A stretch of DNA of 64,000 bases from contig CM059186.1 in assembly GCA_030323885.1 (NCBI GenBank), positions 152,246,407-152,310,406 of the forward strand, read 5' to 3'. Positions 1 to 43,478 of the stretch are shown piece after piece (the stretch's first letter is position 1; each line of letters starts with the position of its first letter). Under the pieces are notes generated by a model that made no database searches, had not been told where the DNA came from, and saw only the letters and a program-made list of their open reading frames with translations. This DNA comes from Branchipolynoe longqiensis (taxonomy: Eukaryota > Annelida > Polychaeta > Phyllodocida > Polynoidae). The translations under genes and the position numbers were made by a program.

Positions 1-17394
<17,394 letters not shown>

Positions 17395-17479
17395 AGGTGG
17401 GAATCTGGTCAGAGGAAGGGGAGCATTGAACACTGGGTACAGGAGGAGGACCTGGAGAGAAGTAGTTTTAAAGGAAGGG

Positions 17480-17905
17480 CTATGCAACAGGAGGAAGTTG
17501 ATCGAAGAAGCTCAAAGGACGAGGAGATGATAGAGCAAGCAGTGATGGTGGAGGAGCAGGGAGGAGCTGTACGGAGTGACAGTAGTTACTGTGGAGGAGT
17601 AAGGAACAGCTCCAAGGAGTGACAGCAGTGAAGGGGGGAGGAGCAAGGAACAGCTGTAAGGAGTGACAGTAAAGGGGGAGGAGCAAGGAACAGCTGTCTG
17701 GCGTTTTCGTGATGGAGGAGGAGCAAGGAACAGCTTTAAGGAGTGACAGTGAAGGGGGAGGAGCAAGGAACACCTGTAAGAAATGACAGGGGAGGAGCAG
17801 GGAACAGCTGTAAGAAGTGACAGCAGTGACGGAGGAGGAGCAAGGAACAGCTGTAAGAAGTGGCAGCAGTGACGGGGAAGGGGGAACTTCTGTAATAAGG
17901 AACAG
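17480..17905. repeat. Purine-rich VNTR just downstream of the RIOX1 stop
   Basis: About 9 units of 35-57 bp sharing GGAGGAGCAAGGAACAGC and GAGTGACAG. Begins within 90 bp of the stop, so probably in the 3' UTR. The unit resembles the coding sequence of the acidic tail (GAGTGACAGCAGCTCGGAGG). Long minus-strand frames here are artefacts. Confidence 0.9.
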
Positions 17906-19190
17906 CACATGTAAGAAAGTCATATGAGAAATATGATTTTACATGTGACATTTTTATAGACAAGTGCCTTCTGCTAGGCTGAATGACACTAGTACCATAT
18001 GCAGTAACTAGAATATAGTTCCTTAGTGAATCGTTGAATAGCTGTGCGTGTGAAAGTGAAAGACATCCTTGTACATACTTGTCGGTATCATGGCGGTCCT
18101 AGTGGGTGGGTGCGGTGTTTTTAAATGGGCCCTCAGCCTTCGGCTTCGATCCATTTGAAATCACTCTGCCCACCCAATCATGGACTAGTATATATTCGTA
18201 TGCAAATGAAAAAGAATGTTGCGCTTCGGTTATTTTGAGTAGCTGAACTGAGGAATCTGTGCTGTGGGAGGAGCAACTCTTCGAAGGAAGGATCAGGTCG
18301 AGGAGGAGCAGTCTGTAGATGAGTAATTCAAAGAAGGAGGAGTAGTGATAATAAGCAGCGGAAAGGGACTTAGTAAGTAAGAGCAACTATATAGAGAAGC
18401 ACTGGAGAACAGATAGAAAGGACAAGACCTAAAAAATGTCTAGGCAGTTTAACCAGGGATGAGAAATTTCAGATTTTTAGCTCATTTCCTGATGTTTTTT
18501 TTTGTCATATGGGTCACTTCCCTCTTAGCACTGTCAATTTTACTCGAAATCAGATTTCAGCTTTTTGTTTGTTGTGGGTGACTCTTATCCCTGCTTAGCG
18601 GATAAGGGGCGGGGGCGGAGATTTAGCTTGAGGATAAAGAATCTGGGAGTATTGCTAACTTTGTCAGTCTCCACCAGCTCTAAGAAATTACAGCGGAAGT
18701 TGTCATTTTGAACAGTGTTGCTCATATCGCTGTCATTTTGAACAGTGCTACTAATATCGCTTCGCTGCGGTCACATATATATGATTTTGGGAATCTTCGC
18801 TTTTGCATAAGTTCATGTAGCTATCGGCATGATCATGCTCACATTTAGTTAAATGTAAATGATCAGAAAAGCTTGAGTTACGTTGTGTTTAATAATGGGA
18901 TTATGTTAGCTTTTTATTCTTTTTATATAATCAGAGTTGAAAGATCTTTGCGTCTTTCGCTGATATTTTTTGGTGTTATCATTTTGCTGCACGCCTTTTG
19001 ATGTTCTGAAATATTTTCATAAATTGGTTTCTGTGAAGAAGTGAACAGGATTAAAACCCCGAAAGCCAGATAGGCTAAAAACTGCAAGGGAACCACGGAA
19101 AACTCAATTGATGTCAAATTCTGGCCTTTTTATTGTCAATGGCGACTTTAAATCCCGGTCTGATGTGATGTCTGTTACCTTATTTATGTA
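17906..19190. other. Intergenic, no gene seen
   Basis: Contains a hairpin near 18115-18180, a MITE-F-like fragment at about 18455-18600 (ends AGGGATGAG and TCCCTGCTT) and AT-rich unique DNA. No conserved frame. Confidence 0.6.
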
Positions 19191-19249
19191 GGAGTCGGCT
19201 ACGCTCTGAGAAATCGATGCCCTTCAAGAAAACAGTCCTGTTTATAGGT

Positions 19250-19345
19250 ACACTGGACCGGATTGTTGAATCAGTAAGAGCACTGGCTTGCCTCCCATGT
19301 GGGTAGTCGTAGGTTTGGACGCCCAACTGAGTTCATTCTCGATGT
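19250..19345 (+). repeat. Very degenerate SINE head
   Basis: GGATTGTTGAATCAGTAAG and TTGCCTCCCATGTGGG resemble the family 1 head. Confidence 0.4.
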
Positions 19346-19435
19346 CAGACATCCGGGCATTTTACACCCCGCCCCTCAGCAACCACCACGAAGGGTAATA
19401 CAAACCCAGAGTAAGTGGCAAAGTTCAGTCACCGT

Positions 19436-19840
19436 GGTAAACACGCGTGAGCAAACGTTAATAAAACAAAAAGCACAATGTCAATGAATATTCCATTGCT
19501 TCAGATCAAGTTCTGTTATTTAGGACTAGGAGCGTGACTACTCACTGCTAAGATTAAATTCTGTTATTTAGGAGCGTGACTTAATAATAGTATTAAAATT
19601 GAAAAGAGCAACTGAGTGCCAGTCGCTGTCAACACGCGCAAGCAAACATTAATAAAACAAAAACTACCAACAAAAAGTACAATGTCAATGAATATTCCAC
19701 TGCTTCAGATCAAATTCTGTTATTTAGCAGCGTGACTACTAACAGCTAAGATCAAATCTTGTTATTTAGGAGTGTGACTTAATAAGAAATAGTTTTTAAA
19801 TCGAAAAGAGCAAGCGAGCACCTATAGCTGCTACACAAAT
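19436..19840. repeat. Direct duplication of an approximately 190-200-bp block
   Basis: ACAATGTCAATGAATATTCC recurs at about 19477 and 19678, followed in both copies by TCTGTTATTTAG blocks and a TGACTTAATAA end. The block also holds an inner repeat (GTTATTTAGGAGCGTGACT). Confidence 0.85.
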
Positions 19841-19955
19841 GCTGCATTTGTTTTACCCATCGCGAGTGGTTGTCAAGGCCAGTCACGTGATTGTGACGTC
19901 ACGCCGACATTGATAATAACATGGTCTGTCTGTTATCCGACAACATCTTTACTAA

Positions 19956-20368
19956 TGGGGCTGTCACACTATGGCGTTAGCGTATGCCGGTGTATGCGGT
20001 TTTCGACCCATACGCTAGGCATAGGTTGGGCATACGCCGTCTTATGCCCGTCCGCCCAAAAATGTGTGTGCATGCTCAAAATTTCCAGCATATGGCAGCG
20101 TATGGCTCATATGCTATGCATATGCCGGCATAGGTTACTCATGCGCTGGTCCTGTCGCCTCCAACCGTCCCAATACGCCGAGTATACGTCGTCATATGCT
20201 TTGCATACGTCGATATACGGTAGCCATACACCAGGCATACGCTACACGTACGTTTCATACGTCGCTGGAGTACAAAAAGGTTGGCGTATCTCGACCTATT
20301 ATCATTTTCAAATTATTTCACGACGTTACGCATATGCCGCCGCCATAGGTCGTAGTGTCACAGCCCCA
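19956..20368. mobile_element. Palindromic MITE, TAA target duplication
   Basis: Inverted ends TGGGGCTGTCACACTA and TAGTGTCACAGCCCCA, with TAA at 19953-19955 and 20369-20371. The interior is a swarm of GCATACG/CATATG motifs in both orientations. No transposase. Confidence 0.88.
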
Positions 20369-20379
20369 TAATACAGAAA

Positions 20380-22550
20380 GACACGGAACATTTGTACTTT
20401 TTATGAGACTAGCGGTTACGGTCCGTTAACAGGCATTGTACCGGGTAGCTGCTTTGTATATACTTATAAATACATTCAATGGTTGAATTGTATATAGTTA
20501 AACCAACCTAATTTGAACCCATATCCTTTGGGGCGCCCTGATTGATCAGTTATGTAAAGATGACGCAATGGGTATTTACTGCTATATTACCGGAAACCTT
20601 AATCAAATCTCGCTTATTTAGATAAGGTTTGTGAATTGAAGTTTAAAGCACATTACAATATATTTAATCTGGTAGATGTTTGGGGACACTATTAAATAAA
20701 TTATAGTAGTAATAATTTAACCAATTTAAAATTGAATAATATGTGGGGAGGGCGGGGAGAATAGTTTAAAAAAAAGAATGTTCAGCAATTTTAAGAACTG
20801 TTCAAAGGCGGCGGTTTGTGTTACATGTTTTACGGTCTGCTGGTTCTGAGTCAATCATTTAACTAGTTGTATTACTGGGTAACTTTAAATTGCTAATTTT
20901 ACATTTGATGTTATAAATGACTACAGGAGAGTAGAGTAATAGCGCATTGCTTTTAATTGACAAAATCCATGTGGTATTTTGTTGGCTATAATGTGAAGCT
21001 ATATTTGTCTCTTAGTCGCCATGCTTGGGTTGACGTCTACAGGAGTACAGTAGGACCCGTCTTCAGCGACCCCTGTGATCGGCGAACCCCTGCCATAAGT
21101 GAACAATTCCTCAATGTACAAACTATTATTTGTCTCATTTTACTGTCTCTCAGGTCACAAGACACCTGCTATGTCAGACCAATATTGGTCTGGATGCAGT
21201 GTTGTCTGTTGAAGACAGGTGCTACTGGTATCATGGTGTGTGTCCTTGACCTTACAGACTGTCCTTAAATGCTGCCAGCAGCGATTATGCCTCAAATCTA
21301 TTGCCTTTATCCACACTCGATCGAGAAGGAGGCTTGCGCGGTTATGAATTATTTGTTTAGAGTAAAATGGAACTGATTTGCATAAATGAATTGATAAAGA
21401 CGCCACGGGTGTAGGCGGGAGGGGGTAATGGATACATGTGTACCGGAACCAATCAAAGAAGAGGTAATTAAAGGCCAAACTAAAAAGTATAGACATGTTT
21501 CTCAGGCATCGCCACCATGTCAATTTTGAGTCCCGCCCAGCCCTTTTTCTAATAGCAATTTTGAAGGAATGGTAAAATATAATTGGGAAAAAAATCCTGC
21601 CACAGAGAATTTCAACAGCTGCTTTAGCAGGTAAAGAATGCTATCGTTTTCACTTTGTACCTAACTGCACAAAATGTTTAATCAGTGCACCAGTATCGAA
21701 GTTGGATGTGTAGGATCAAATGTAGGCATACCAATGCCCCAAATTTCTTGAACTAAATCAAAAGTACAAAAAATCAGGTTCCTATCTGCTACAAATTCTA
21801 TTTGAGAAACACAATTTCGGTGTAGCTTTTTTGGGGGGGCGGGGTGTAACAGGGATTTAACATTGTAAACAAGAGTTAGCATGTCATTTCGTACATTTCC
21901 CGTCCCCCCAAACCCATTAAACAATTTTTTTAAAACCAGGTATGCCTCATTTTTGGTTTATTCGTGTGAATAAGGTGGATTTAACTGTTGTAAGGTCATC
22001 ATATCATGTAGCGAGAAATCCAGTCTTCTGTGAATAAATAGACGAACTATGGATGCTATTAGATTCCAGTGTTTTATATGTAATCGTACAGAGACAACAC
22101 TAAAGACAAATTCCGAGCTACCAAAGTTTGTATTCACCCTCATACCGTGTGAGGGGTCGAGAAGTTAAAATAAAATCATTGTCAATCATAAAGTCCAGCT
22201 AATTATAGCTAGAAATACAAAGCAAGCATATCTTGGACTCCCCTTTTAAATTTGCTTCCCCAATTTCCATTGGCTATATATAAAAACTAAATGTCACACT
22301 GCAGGACTTCTCTCTTTAGCACCCTAACTTTACTAATTAATGTACAATTATTTAATATGATTTCAAAAAGATTTGCCATAAACCATGACCCAGTGCCCAT
22401 CAAAATAAGATTATATAAAATTGATCTATGAATGGGTGCTTTAGATCCACAATTTAATTATATATTTTTGTATTTGTATTACATACATTGATTAAGCAGG
22501 GAACATTTTCAATTGCATACAATTGGTCTTCCACAATTCACTTCTTGCCC
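20380..22550. other. Intergenic AT-rich DNA, no gene seen
   Basis: Only short frames. A fragment of MITE C (CAGTGCACCAGTATCGAAG) lies near 21680-21720. Nothing else recognised. Confidence 0.6.
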
Positions 22551-22552
22551 TA

Positions 22553-22675
22553 TTCCAGTAAGGCGATTTCAGGCTAGGTAGCGACAAGTATGTTTTACGT
22601 CATTGGTTTTATACTAGGCTACGACTTGCCACGTGGGAAGCGGACACTTGACCCACTTGGCCATCTCGTCTGGTA
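22553..22675 (-). repeat. SINE family 1 head, degenerate
   Basis: CTAGGTAGCGACAAGTATG and ACTTGGCCATCTCGTCTGG are the reverse-strand body and head landmarks. Confidence 0.7.
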
Positions 22676-23855
22676 CAATTGATAATTGTCAATGATGAAT
22701 GCCTATTTAGCAGCATCACACATACAAAATCTATCAATAATATGCTTTAAATTAAGTTGCATAATTCGATGTAAGCAACTTTTTTTTTTAAACCATTCAC
22801 ATACACCCAAAAGATTGATCTAGATTTTATCAAACTAACTAGTGCACTTATTAAACATTTATTGCACAATTAAACAGCTTGATGTTGCTAGCAATATAAC
22901 GGGCAATTTAAATGAGTCATGCAACCATTATTTGCATAATCCAAAATCCATGACTACCTGTATCACCAAGTCATGCCCATTATATTAATGTCTCCTCACA
23001 GGTTTGATCATCAAATCACTGATATAGTCTAATGGTAAATGGCTATTCTCCAGTCTACATGTGCAAAATAAGATCCCCACTATATTTGTAATGCCTCATT
23101 TTAACCTACTACTGTCTATATTGTTCATCTCATCTATAAATAGTTCATATGCACTATAATTGTTAGGGCCGGAAGACCAGCACCTAAGAGCTGAAAAAAG
23201 ATGTTATTCAACTGGAATAAAAATTTGAAGAAAAAAAAAAAAAATGGTTCAACATTGGACTGGAAGTGGAGCTATAGGATCTATCTTATTTAGTAAATAA
23301 ATGCGCTTTGCACAAATCTTTACCAATCTCGCAGCTTATCAGTATTCAACCTCTCACCAATCATCACATGATCTGTAATGGTGAAAAAGGGTCTCTTTTA
23401 TTATATTTTAAATAAATTCACTTATACCTTTGAATTACATCAATGGAGCATAAACCATTACGAATCACAATATAGACAATATCAATCCTATTTACATTGG
23501 CAATAAATTGTGTTGAAAACATCTCTGATAATAAAAAAATAAAATATATGTATATATATAATGCATAACAATTATGCAAAGTAAAGATGTCTTATTTTTG
23601 CACACATTGACATACGTAGCTATCGGTGGCAGTTCTTTTGCGTATGCATAGCTGGTCTGCATACTGTTTTTGCACAAACTGACAGGTAGCTAATGCAGTA
23701 TCTCCGGGAGAAGCTCCTTTGCATATATGCGTAGCTGGTTTGCATACCGCTTGTGCATACACTGACATACATAGCTAGTGTGGTGTCTCTGGAGGCAGCT
23801 CCTTTATATATGCATAACTGATCTGAATACTGTTCTTGCACACTGACATACGTAG

Positions 23856-37483
<13,628 letters not shown>

Positions 37484-38010
37484 ACTTTCTGACCGAGATC
37501 GTTTGCCCTGTGATAGTTGTGGAGAACTTGGCAATGTCCCCAAATGCAGCAATACTTGTAAAAACTGCCCCCTCAAACTGTGGTCTGTGCACACACCCCT
37601 GGGTCGCTTGGAAGTTGGACCCCCCCAGATGAGCCGGAAAATACCAAAACAATGCCAAGTGGCGCCATCTAACAGGAATACACCAACTGTCGCATTGTTC
37701 CGTCAGGTAGCAGCACTATCACCGTCAAAGTCCAGTAGATAGTTTAGAAACACACATGTATGTGCATTGCCTGGTTTATAGAAGTAGCCAGTAAACATAG
37801 CCAAAAGTACTAGTAGCTGGGTTGTGCAGTGTTCTTTAAATTAAAAAAAATTTATCTTAATACAAATTTAGACCTATACATATAAATAGTATATAGGCCT
37901 AGGTTATTCAATTTAGTTAAGAGTAAATTATGCATATATTTTAATTAATTAATGTATTGGCAATGCTTTGAAAGCATTAGACAGTCACACACTGGCGAGA
38001 TAAACACAAG
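37484..38010. other. RBKS: RBKS upstream region, no gene seen
   Basis: A 500-bp mostly unique stretch between the RBKS start codon and the next MITE cluster, presumably holding promoter and 5' UTR. A + strand frame across exon 1 (37407-37742) is antisense shadow. No TATA or Inr call made. Confidence 0.5.
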
Positions 38011-38324
38011 AGTCGTATTCAATTAATCAACTCGGGTCACCCGAGTCACTTTTTGGCGCATGCGCACATCCTACAGACTCGGGTTGAATAATTGAATACC
38101 CTTCTCCACCCGCGGGGTCGAAGAAATGGTGGTTTAATCCAAAACTTACAGCAACTATAGCTACAGCAAAATAGGATTTAAAGTATTTTTTGATTGCATA
38201 GTTTAGTTATATTTCCATTTCATTAATCTAATTTATTTAAAAAACTAAAACAAAAACTAAAACACATAGGACTTTGTTCTGCTACAGGACAGTACCAGCA
38301 CAAATGTGACGTCATCGCTCCTAG

Positions 38325-39523
38325 GGCCGTAATTGATTAACACGACCTGGGCGACTCGGGTCACCCAAGTCATCAGAATTTCAAATAGAACACCGCGAGT
38401 GGAGTTGACAAATACACGTGCCATGTGCAAAACGACCCGACCCCAGTAACCCACCTCTTGGCTGGGGTAGCTAGGAACGATGACGTCACATTTGCGCTGG
38501 TACCGTCCTGCAGGGCCCGTATGCATGAGGAAGTATTAGCGGCGTGTGGTGTTATCGCTCTAACACAGGGTAGCTAACACCAGTTATTGGGGTCGTCGAG
38601 AACTATGTCAAGCCGTATGCATGGGCGCTTAAACAGTGAGTGTTAGCTAAACGTGAATGTATTTATAGATTTGGGAAATCCCTGGATTCGACAATATTAA
38701 TATCACCGCCGATGCGACGGAAGCGTTAATATCGCTTCGTTTTTAGGGTTAAATTGATAAAACTTCACTTATGGCGTACGTAATTATGTTAAATATGACA
38801 GCATTTAATAGATTTGAGCCTAATATATTGCCGCCGATTTGGCGGCGACGGCGGCGGCCATGTTTAGATGACGTTGGACAGTATGGATATCGACGTCGCT
38901 GCGGCGGCGCCGATTTGTTTACTTTACATTCGTCGATTCGAAAATATTAATATCTCCGCCGATGTAGCGGCGGTGTGAATTTCGCTTTGGATTTAGGGTT
39001 AAATTTCACTTATTGCGTATGTAATTCTGGTAAATATGATAGCATTGAGTAGATTTGGGTTCCATCCTGACACTAACCTAACACTAACACCGCTGTAAAC
39101 CTGCTATGAGCAGAGTTAGAATTTCCGAGTTTAAACGCTCGGTGTTAGGCCTAACACTGCTCCATGCATACCAACTTTTCGGCGCTAAACCAGAAATCCC
39201 GCCATAAACACGTTTTGGGTCGCTAACACCGCTCCATGCATACGGCCCCAGGACGGTACCAGTCATACATGGTTTTTTTTTTGGTAATAACATAGATTAA
39301 TGAAATGGAAATATCACTAAACTATGCCATCATAAAACAATTTAAATCCCATTTTGCTGTAGTTATATCGGTTATTTAAAAAAAAAAGGTTTTGGATTAA
39401 GCCACCATTTTTTCCACCCCGAGCGTGGAGAAGCATATTCAATTATTCTACCTGAGTCTGCAGGATATGCGCATGCGCCAAAAAGTGGCTTGGGTGACCC
39501 GAGTTGATTAATCGATTACGCCC
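38325..39523 (-). mobile_element. MITE family B (inverted) inserted in another family B copy
   Basis: Ends GGCCGTAATTGATTAAC and TTAATCGATTACGCCC. Itself split by a third element at 38513-39249. Confidence 0.85.
38513..39249. mobile_element. Third-level nested MITE, TIR GGGCCGTATGCATG
   Basis: Left GGGCCCGTATGCATG, right CATGCATACGGCCCC, subterminal TAACACC/CTAACAC motifs on both sides. The interior repeats a roughly 250-bp block (TCGACAATATTAATATC and TCGAAAATATTAATATC, with GGGTTAAAT). No frame. Confidence 0.85.
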
Positions 39524-39842
39524 TGGGTGGGTTACTGGGGTCGGGACTTTTTGCACATGGCACATGTTTTTGTCAACTCCACTCGCGGTGTTCGATTTGA
39601 AATTCTAGCAACTCGGGTGACCCGAGTCGCCCGGTCGTGTTAATCGAATACGGCCAATGAGTTCAGATTCACTGCATTCACTGAGTTTGCCACTGAATCA
39701 AAACCATCGGGCTTGTTTTTTCTGCATATGCCAGTATCAAAGTCAGCTGCCGAAATATATCGAGACATGTTATTTGAAATTCACCAACATTTCTACCCTC
39801 TGTTCGGATCTTCACATACGTTTAAATCATAATATATGTTTT

Positions 39843-40190
39843 ATTTGTTTGTTAGGGTTTGACGGCCTATCAACATCTATGGTCATATTAGGATGGGTAC
39901 TGACTTGTGACAGTGAACACTCATGACGACCTTTTAGTGCTGCCCCACTGGGAGATCAGGCCACTGGCACCATGCATGACCCAATATTCCACTCAGTCAC
40001 ATTATTCTGATGCTGAACTAACCCGCCATTGCCCTATCCTAGTACTACTGAGCGTCATGCTAGATAGTGACAAGTATACATTTTATAAGTCAGTGGTTTG
40101 ACTCGGTCGGGATTCGAACTTCTGACCTTCCTCATGGGAAGCCTGCGCTCTAAGAATGATGTAGTGTTGGACCAGCTGGTTCCAAATGTG
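39843..40190 (-). repeat. SINE family 1, full length but degenerate
   Basis: TTTGTTTGTTAGGG tail, TTTTAGTGCTGCCCCACTG body, GTCAGTGGTTTGACTCGG and head near 40150-40190. Confidence 0.85.
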
Positions 40191-40197
40191 ATGTCTA

Positions 40198-40464
40198 ATG
40201 CCCGGTACACACCTCCCGTATACGATCTAAAACTGCCCGTTTCGCGCATAAGTTTGAGTTTTAGTCGTTAGGTGTGCGACCCCCTAGCACACCAGAGCCT
40301 TGCGATTCGTGACTTAACACTCAGTTTTAGGGGTTAAAACTGAAATCGCAAGGGATTCGAAAAACGAATCGGGCAGTTTTAGTCGCGAAACGGGACGGGT
40401 CGGGGTCGTGATGCGCAGTCAGTTTTAGTGCGTGAATCGTAAACGGGAGGTGTGTGCCAGGCAT
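40198..40464. mobile_element. Palindromic MITE, TAA target duplication
   Basis: Ends TGCCCGGTACACACCTCCCG and CGGGAGGTGTGTGCCAGGCA (element proper 40199-40463), flanked by TAA. Interior rich in AAAACTG and CGAATCG motifs in both orientations. Confidence 0.88.
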
Positions 40465-40494
40465 AAAAGCAGACCATGCAGTGCTATGATGTGT

Positions 40495-40990
40495 GAAAGT
40501 ACCAGAGGGAGGTGGAGGGGTGGTTGGGAGAAATGGAGAAGAGGTGGAGAGGTGAAGTAGGGATGGGTGGAGGTGGAGGGGTGGAAGGGAGGGGTGGGTG
40601 GAGGTGTAGAGGTGAAGAGGTGGAGGCGTGAGGAGGTGGATATGTGAGGTGGGTGGGGGAGGTTGATACGTGGGAGAAGGTGGTGGGGTGACGGGGTAAA
40701 GAAGTGGGTGTGGTTTGGGGAGGGGGGTCGAGATGGAGGTGTGAGGGGGTCGAGATGTGAGGTGGGTAGGGGATGTGGAGGTGTAAGTGAATAAGTGGTG
40801 TAAGTGAAGTGGATTGGTGGTGGATGTGGAGGGGGAGGGGTGTTGGCGGGGGAGGGAGGTGGAAGGGTGGAGGTGGAAAGGTGGGAGGAGGTAGATGGGT
40901 GGGGAGGGAGAGGAGGAGGGGGTGGTGGAAGGTATTGAGGTGGAGAGGGGGAAGTGGGGGTGGAGGTGGAGGGATGCGGGAGGTGGAGGG
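40495..40990. repeat. Polypurine (GGTGGAGG)-rich minisatellite
   Basis: About 500 bp, almost pyrimidine-free apart from T, built on GGTGGAGGGGTGGAAGG-type units. The Pro/Ser/His frames on the - strand are artefacts. Triplex or G-quadruplex potential. Confidence 0.9.
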
Positions 40991-41291
40991 GAGAGACATT
41001 TCAACACAGGAAGCTAAGGAAGGCTAAGATATGCATTGGTCAGTTTTAACTATGTCAGAAACATTCCAGCGATTTACATCTTGCAACTTACATGTTGCTA
41101 GAAAATATATCGACTGAATTATTTTATACATGTACGAAGCACTTGATAAGACAGCGATGGTATATTTATAATTATATTAGGATCACTAATAATAATTTAA
41201 TTTTAAGAGAGCACCTTCACTAGCTAAGGCCCTGTGCAATAAAACCATTTTTACAACTTGGTTAAAAAATATATAGCGGAAAAGTGAAGTA

Positions 41292-41555
41292 ATGTCCAAC
41301 CAATGACTTACAAAATTTATACTTGTCGCTACCGAGCCTGGCACTCGGCATTACTAAGGTAGGGCAATGACTGGCTTGCTCAGTATCGGGATAATATAAC
41401 TGAGTGGGATATCGGGTGTTGGTGTCATTGGTCTGGTCTCTCAGTGGGGAAGTACTATACACGTTGCCATGAGTGTGCACTCTCACAAGTCGGCACCTGT
41501 ACTGATATGACCTTAGACATTGATCGGACATGTTGCTATGACATGAAGCCCCAAC
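41292..41555 (+). repeat. SINE family 1, lacks head
   Basis: CAACCAATGACTTACAAAAT through GATATCGGGTGTTGGTG to GACCTTAGACATTG. The 5' tRNA part is missing. Confidence 0.85.
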
Positions 41556-41992
41556 ATATAAACATATTAGCATCAGCTGTATTTTAGAGCTATATATTGT
41601 TTCTAGCAAAATCACAAAAACGGGCGAAACTGTGTATTATTAATTGAAGATTGTGCATTGCTTCTAGGCGAATCACCGAAATAATCACACTGTAATAGCA
41701 ATAGAAATAATCATCTGTGTGATATATGCGTAATAGATGTCTAGACGTCTAGACACGTCTGTAATATATGCAAATGAGATAACATCACATGACTAAGTGT
41801 TCCGGAGGTCTAGATCCCTGGATGGGGAATAAAGCATTCAGTATCCAGAAGTCAAAGTGTTCAGACGTTGTACTTTCACAATCTGTATCACAGTTGGAAG
41901 GTAAACAATAATTCGAATGGAATGTTGTTGTTGTGTGTTTGAGTACTTGTGAGGAGAGGTGGATGGTACTCGCGTCCTGAACTAATTGATTA

Positions 41993-42190
41993 TACAATAA
42001 AACCTCTCTAACTCGAACGACCATAGGACCGACTTTAAATGGTCCATTTAGGGAGGTGGCTGGTTTCGGGAGTTTAAAAAATCGTTACAATGGTATTGTA
42101 TGGGCGATCGTTTGGGACACAAATAAATCGATCGATATAGGGGAGTGGTAAATCTGTTGAGGTGGCCGGTTAGAGAGGTTTCACTGTATC
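41993..42190. mobile_element. Tigger/pogo-like MITE, TA target
   Basis: Inverted ends TACAATAAAACCTCTCTAAC and TTAGAGAGGTTTCACTGTA, with CAGT-like tips and TA flanks, as in mariner/pogo relatives. About 200 bp, no transposase. Confidence 0.75.
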
Positions 42191-42304
42191 TGCAAGCCCC
42201 ACCACGTCGCCCCTAACTGGTGATGGCTGAATCCAGAGGAGGAGGAGGAGGAGGAGGAGGTTGGTGTCTGATTCCCATAGACCTGTCTCAATCCCACTCC
42301 AGAC

Positions 42305-42948
42305 AGCCCCAGTCACACCTACCCGGGGTGGTCCTTGGTGATCGGGTGTGATCCAGCATGATCCGTGGCTTGACCGCCCTTGTCCGGGGTCTACCCCGAA
42401 TGTTTTAAAATGTTTAAAACATCCGGGGCGGTCCGGGGCATTTTGCGATCCGGGCTCGATCCGGCATCATCCGGGATGATCCGGGGATAATCTAGGGGTG
42501 GTCCGGGTAGTCCGGGGGTGCTCTAGGGGTAGTCCGTGTACCGTCCGGGGCCACGGTTTAACCCGGACCAGCCCCAGACTAGCCCGGACTAGCCCCGACA
42601 TAGCCACAGACAACTCCCGGACTGCCTGGATAAGACCCAGACAAGCCGGATCAGCACAGAATAGTCATGTATCGCCATGGAGCAAGTCCACTTCAAGTCC
42701 GGGAGTACTCCATGGACACACCGGGTAGTCCAGGTGGTAGTCCCGCTCAGTCCGAGGCGTTCCGGCCTCTGGTCCAGGGCTAGTCCATGGCTCATCTGGG
42801 TAGGCCTGACCGCGAGGCAAAAAAACGACCAAAATAGCGATTTTAGCCAGGGCTGTCCGGGACAGTCCGGGAGACTGGTCCGGGGGGGTGGGGGTTGGGG
42901 GGGGGGGTCTGGCTCAAAATCCGGGGTTCATCAGGTGTGACTGGGGCT
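42305..42948. mobile_element. Palindromic MITE filled with TCCGGG repeats
   Basis: Ends AGCCCCAGTCACACCT and AGGTGTGACTGGGGCT are exact inverted repeats. Interior carries dozens of TCCGGG/CCCGGA motifs in both orientations and a G-run at 42880-42907. Confidence 0.88.
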
Positions 42949-42982
42949 TTAGGAGACATTCATGAAGTCCATCACGGTGAGC

Positions 42983-43319
42983 TTTGTTTATTTGTTTGTT
43001 GGGGTTTTGAATCCTGGCAACATCTAGGGTCATATCGGGATGGGTGCCAACTTATGACATTGCATACTAATGGTGACTTTATAGTGCTGCCCCACGGGGA
43101 GACCAGGCCACCAACACCAAGATCTGATTTCACACACAGTTATGTTATCCTGATGCTGAGCTAACCAGTCATTACCCTATCCTAATAATGGCGAGCGCCA
43201 GGCTGGGTAGCAACAAGTATCAATTTTCAAAGTCATTGGTTTGACTTGGTCAGAATTCCAACTCCCGATCTTCCACACGGAAAGCCTGCGCTCTTACCGA
43301 TTCGACCACAGCCCCCGGT
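42983..43319 (-). repeat. SINE family 1, full length
   Basis: TTTATTTGTTTGTTGGGG tail, TTTATAGTGCTGCCCCACG body, head CCGATTCGACCACAGCCCCC. Confidence 0.93.
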
Positions 43320-43331
43320 TGTATATGAAAA

Positions 43332-43478
43332 GGTCATCATCATCATCATGCTGTCAGTCGCGATGCGACAAAGACTGCTTTCATTACTTGACTGTCGCTC
43401 TCCATTTGGCTCTCTGCTGTGAGAGTAATGTCCATGAGTCAGTCTTAATGTCTCTCAGCTTCAGATTTCATGAAAAGG
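43332..43478 (-). mobile_element. LINE 3' end fragment, copy 1
   Basis: On the - strand reads LKLRDIKTDSWTLLSQQRAK and WRATVK, the pattern at the C-terminus of many LINE polymerases (D-x-W-x3-x2-R-x-KWR). Nearly the same 140 bp recur at 44978-45165. Confidence 0.7.

Larger units (their letters stand above)
38012..39655 (+). mobile_element. MITE family B interrupted by an inverted copy of itself
   Basis: Starts GTCGTATTCAATTAATC, breaks off at CGCTCCTAG (38324), resumes at 39524 (TGGGTGGGTTACTGGGG) and ends CGTGTTAATCGAATACGGCC. About 445 bp of its own sequence around a 1.2-kb insertion. Confidence 0.85.
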
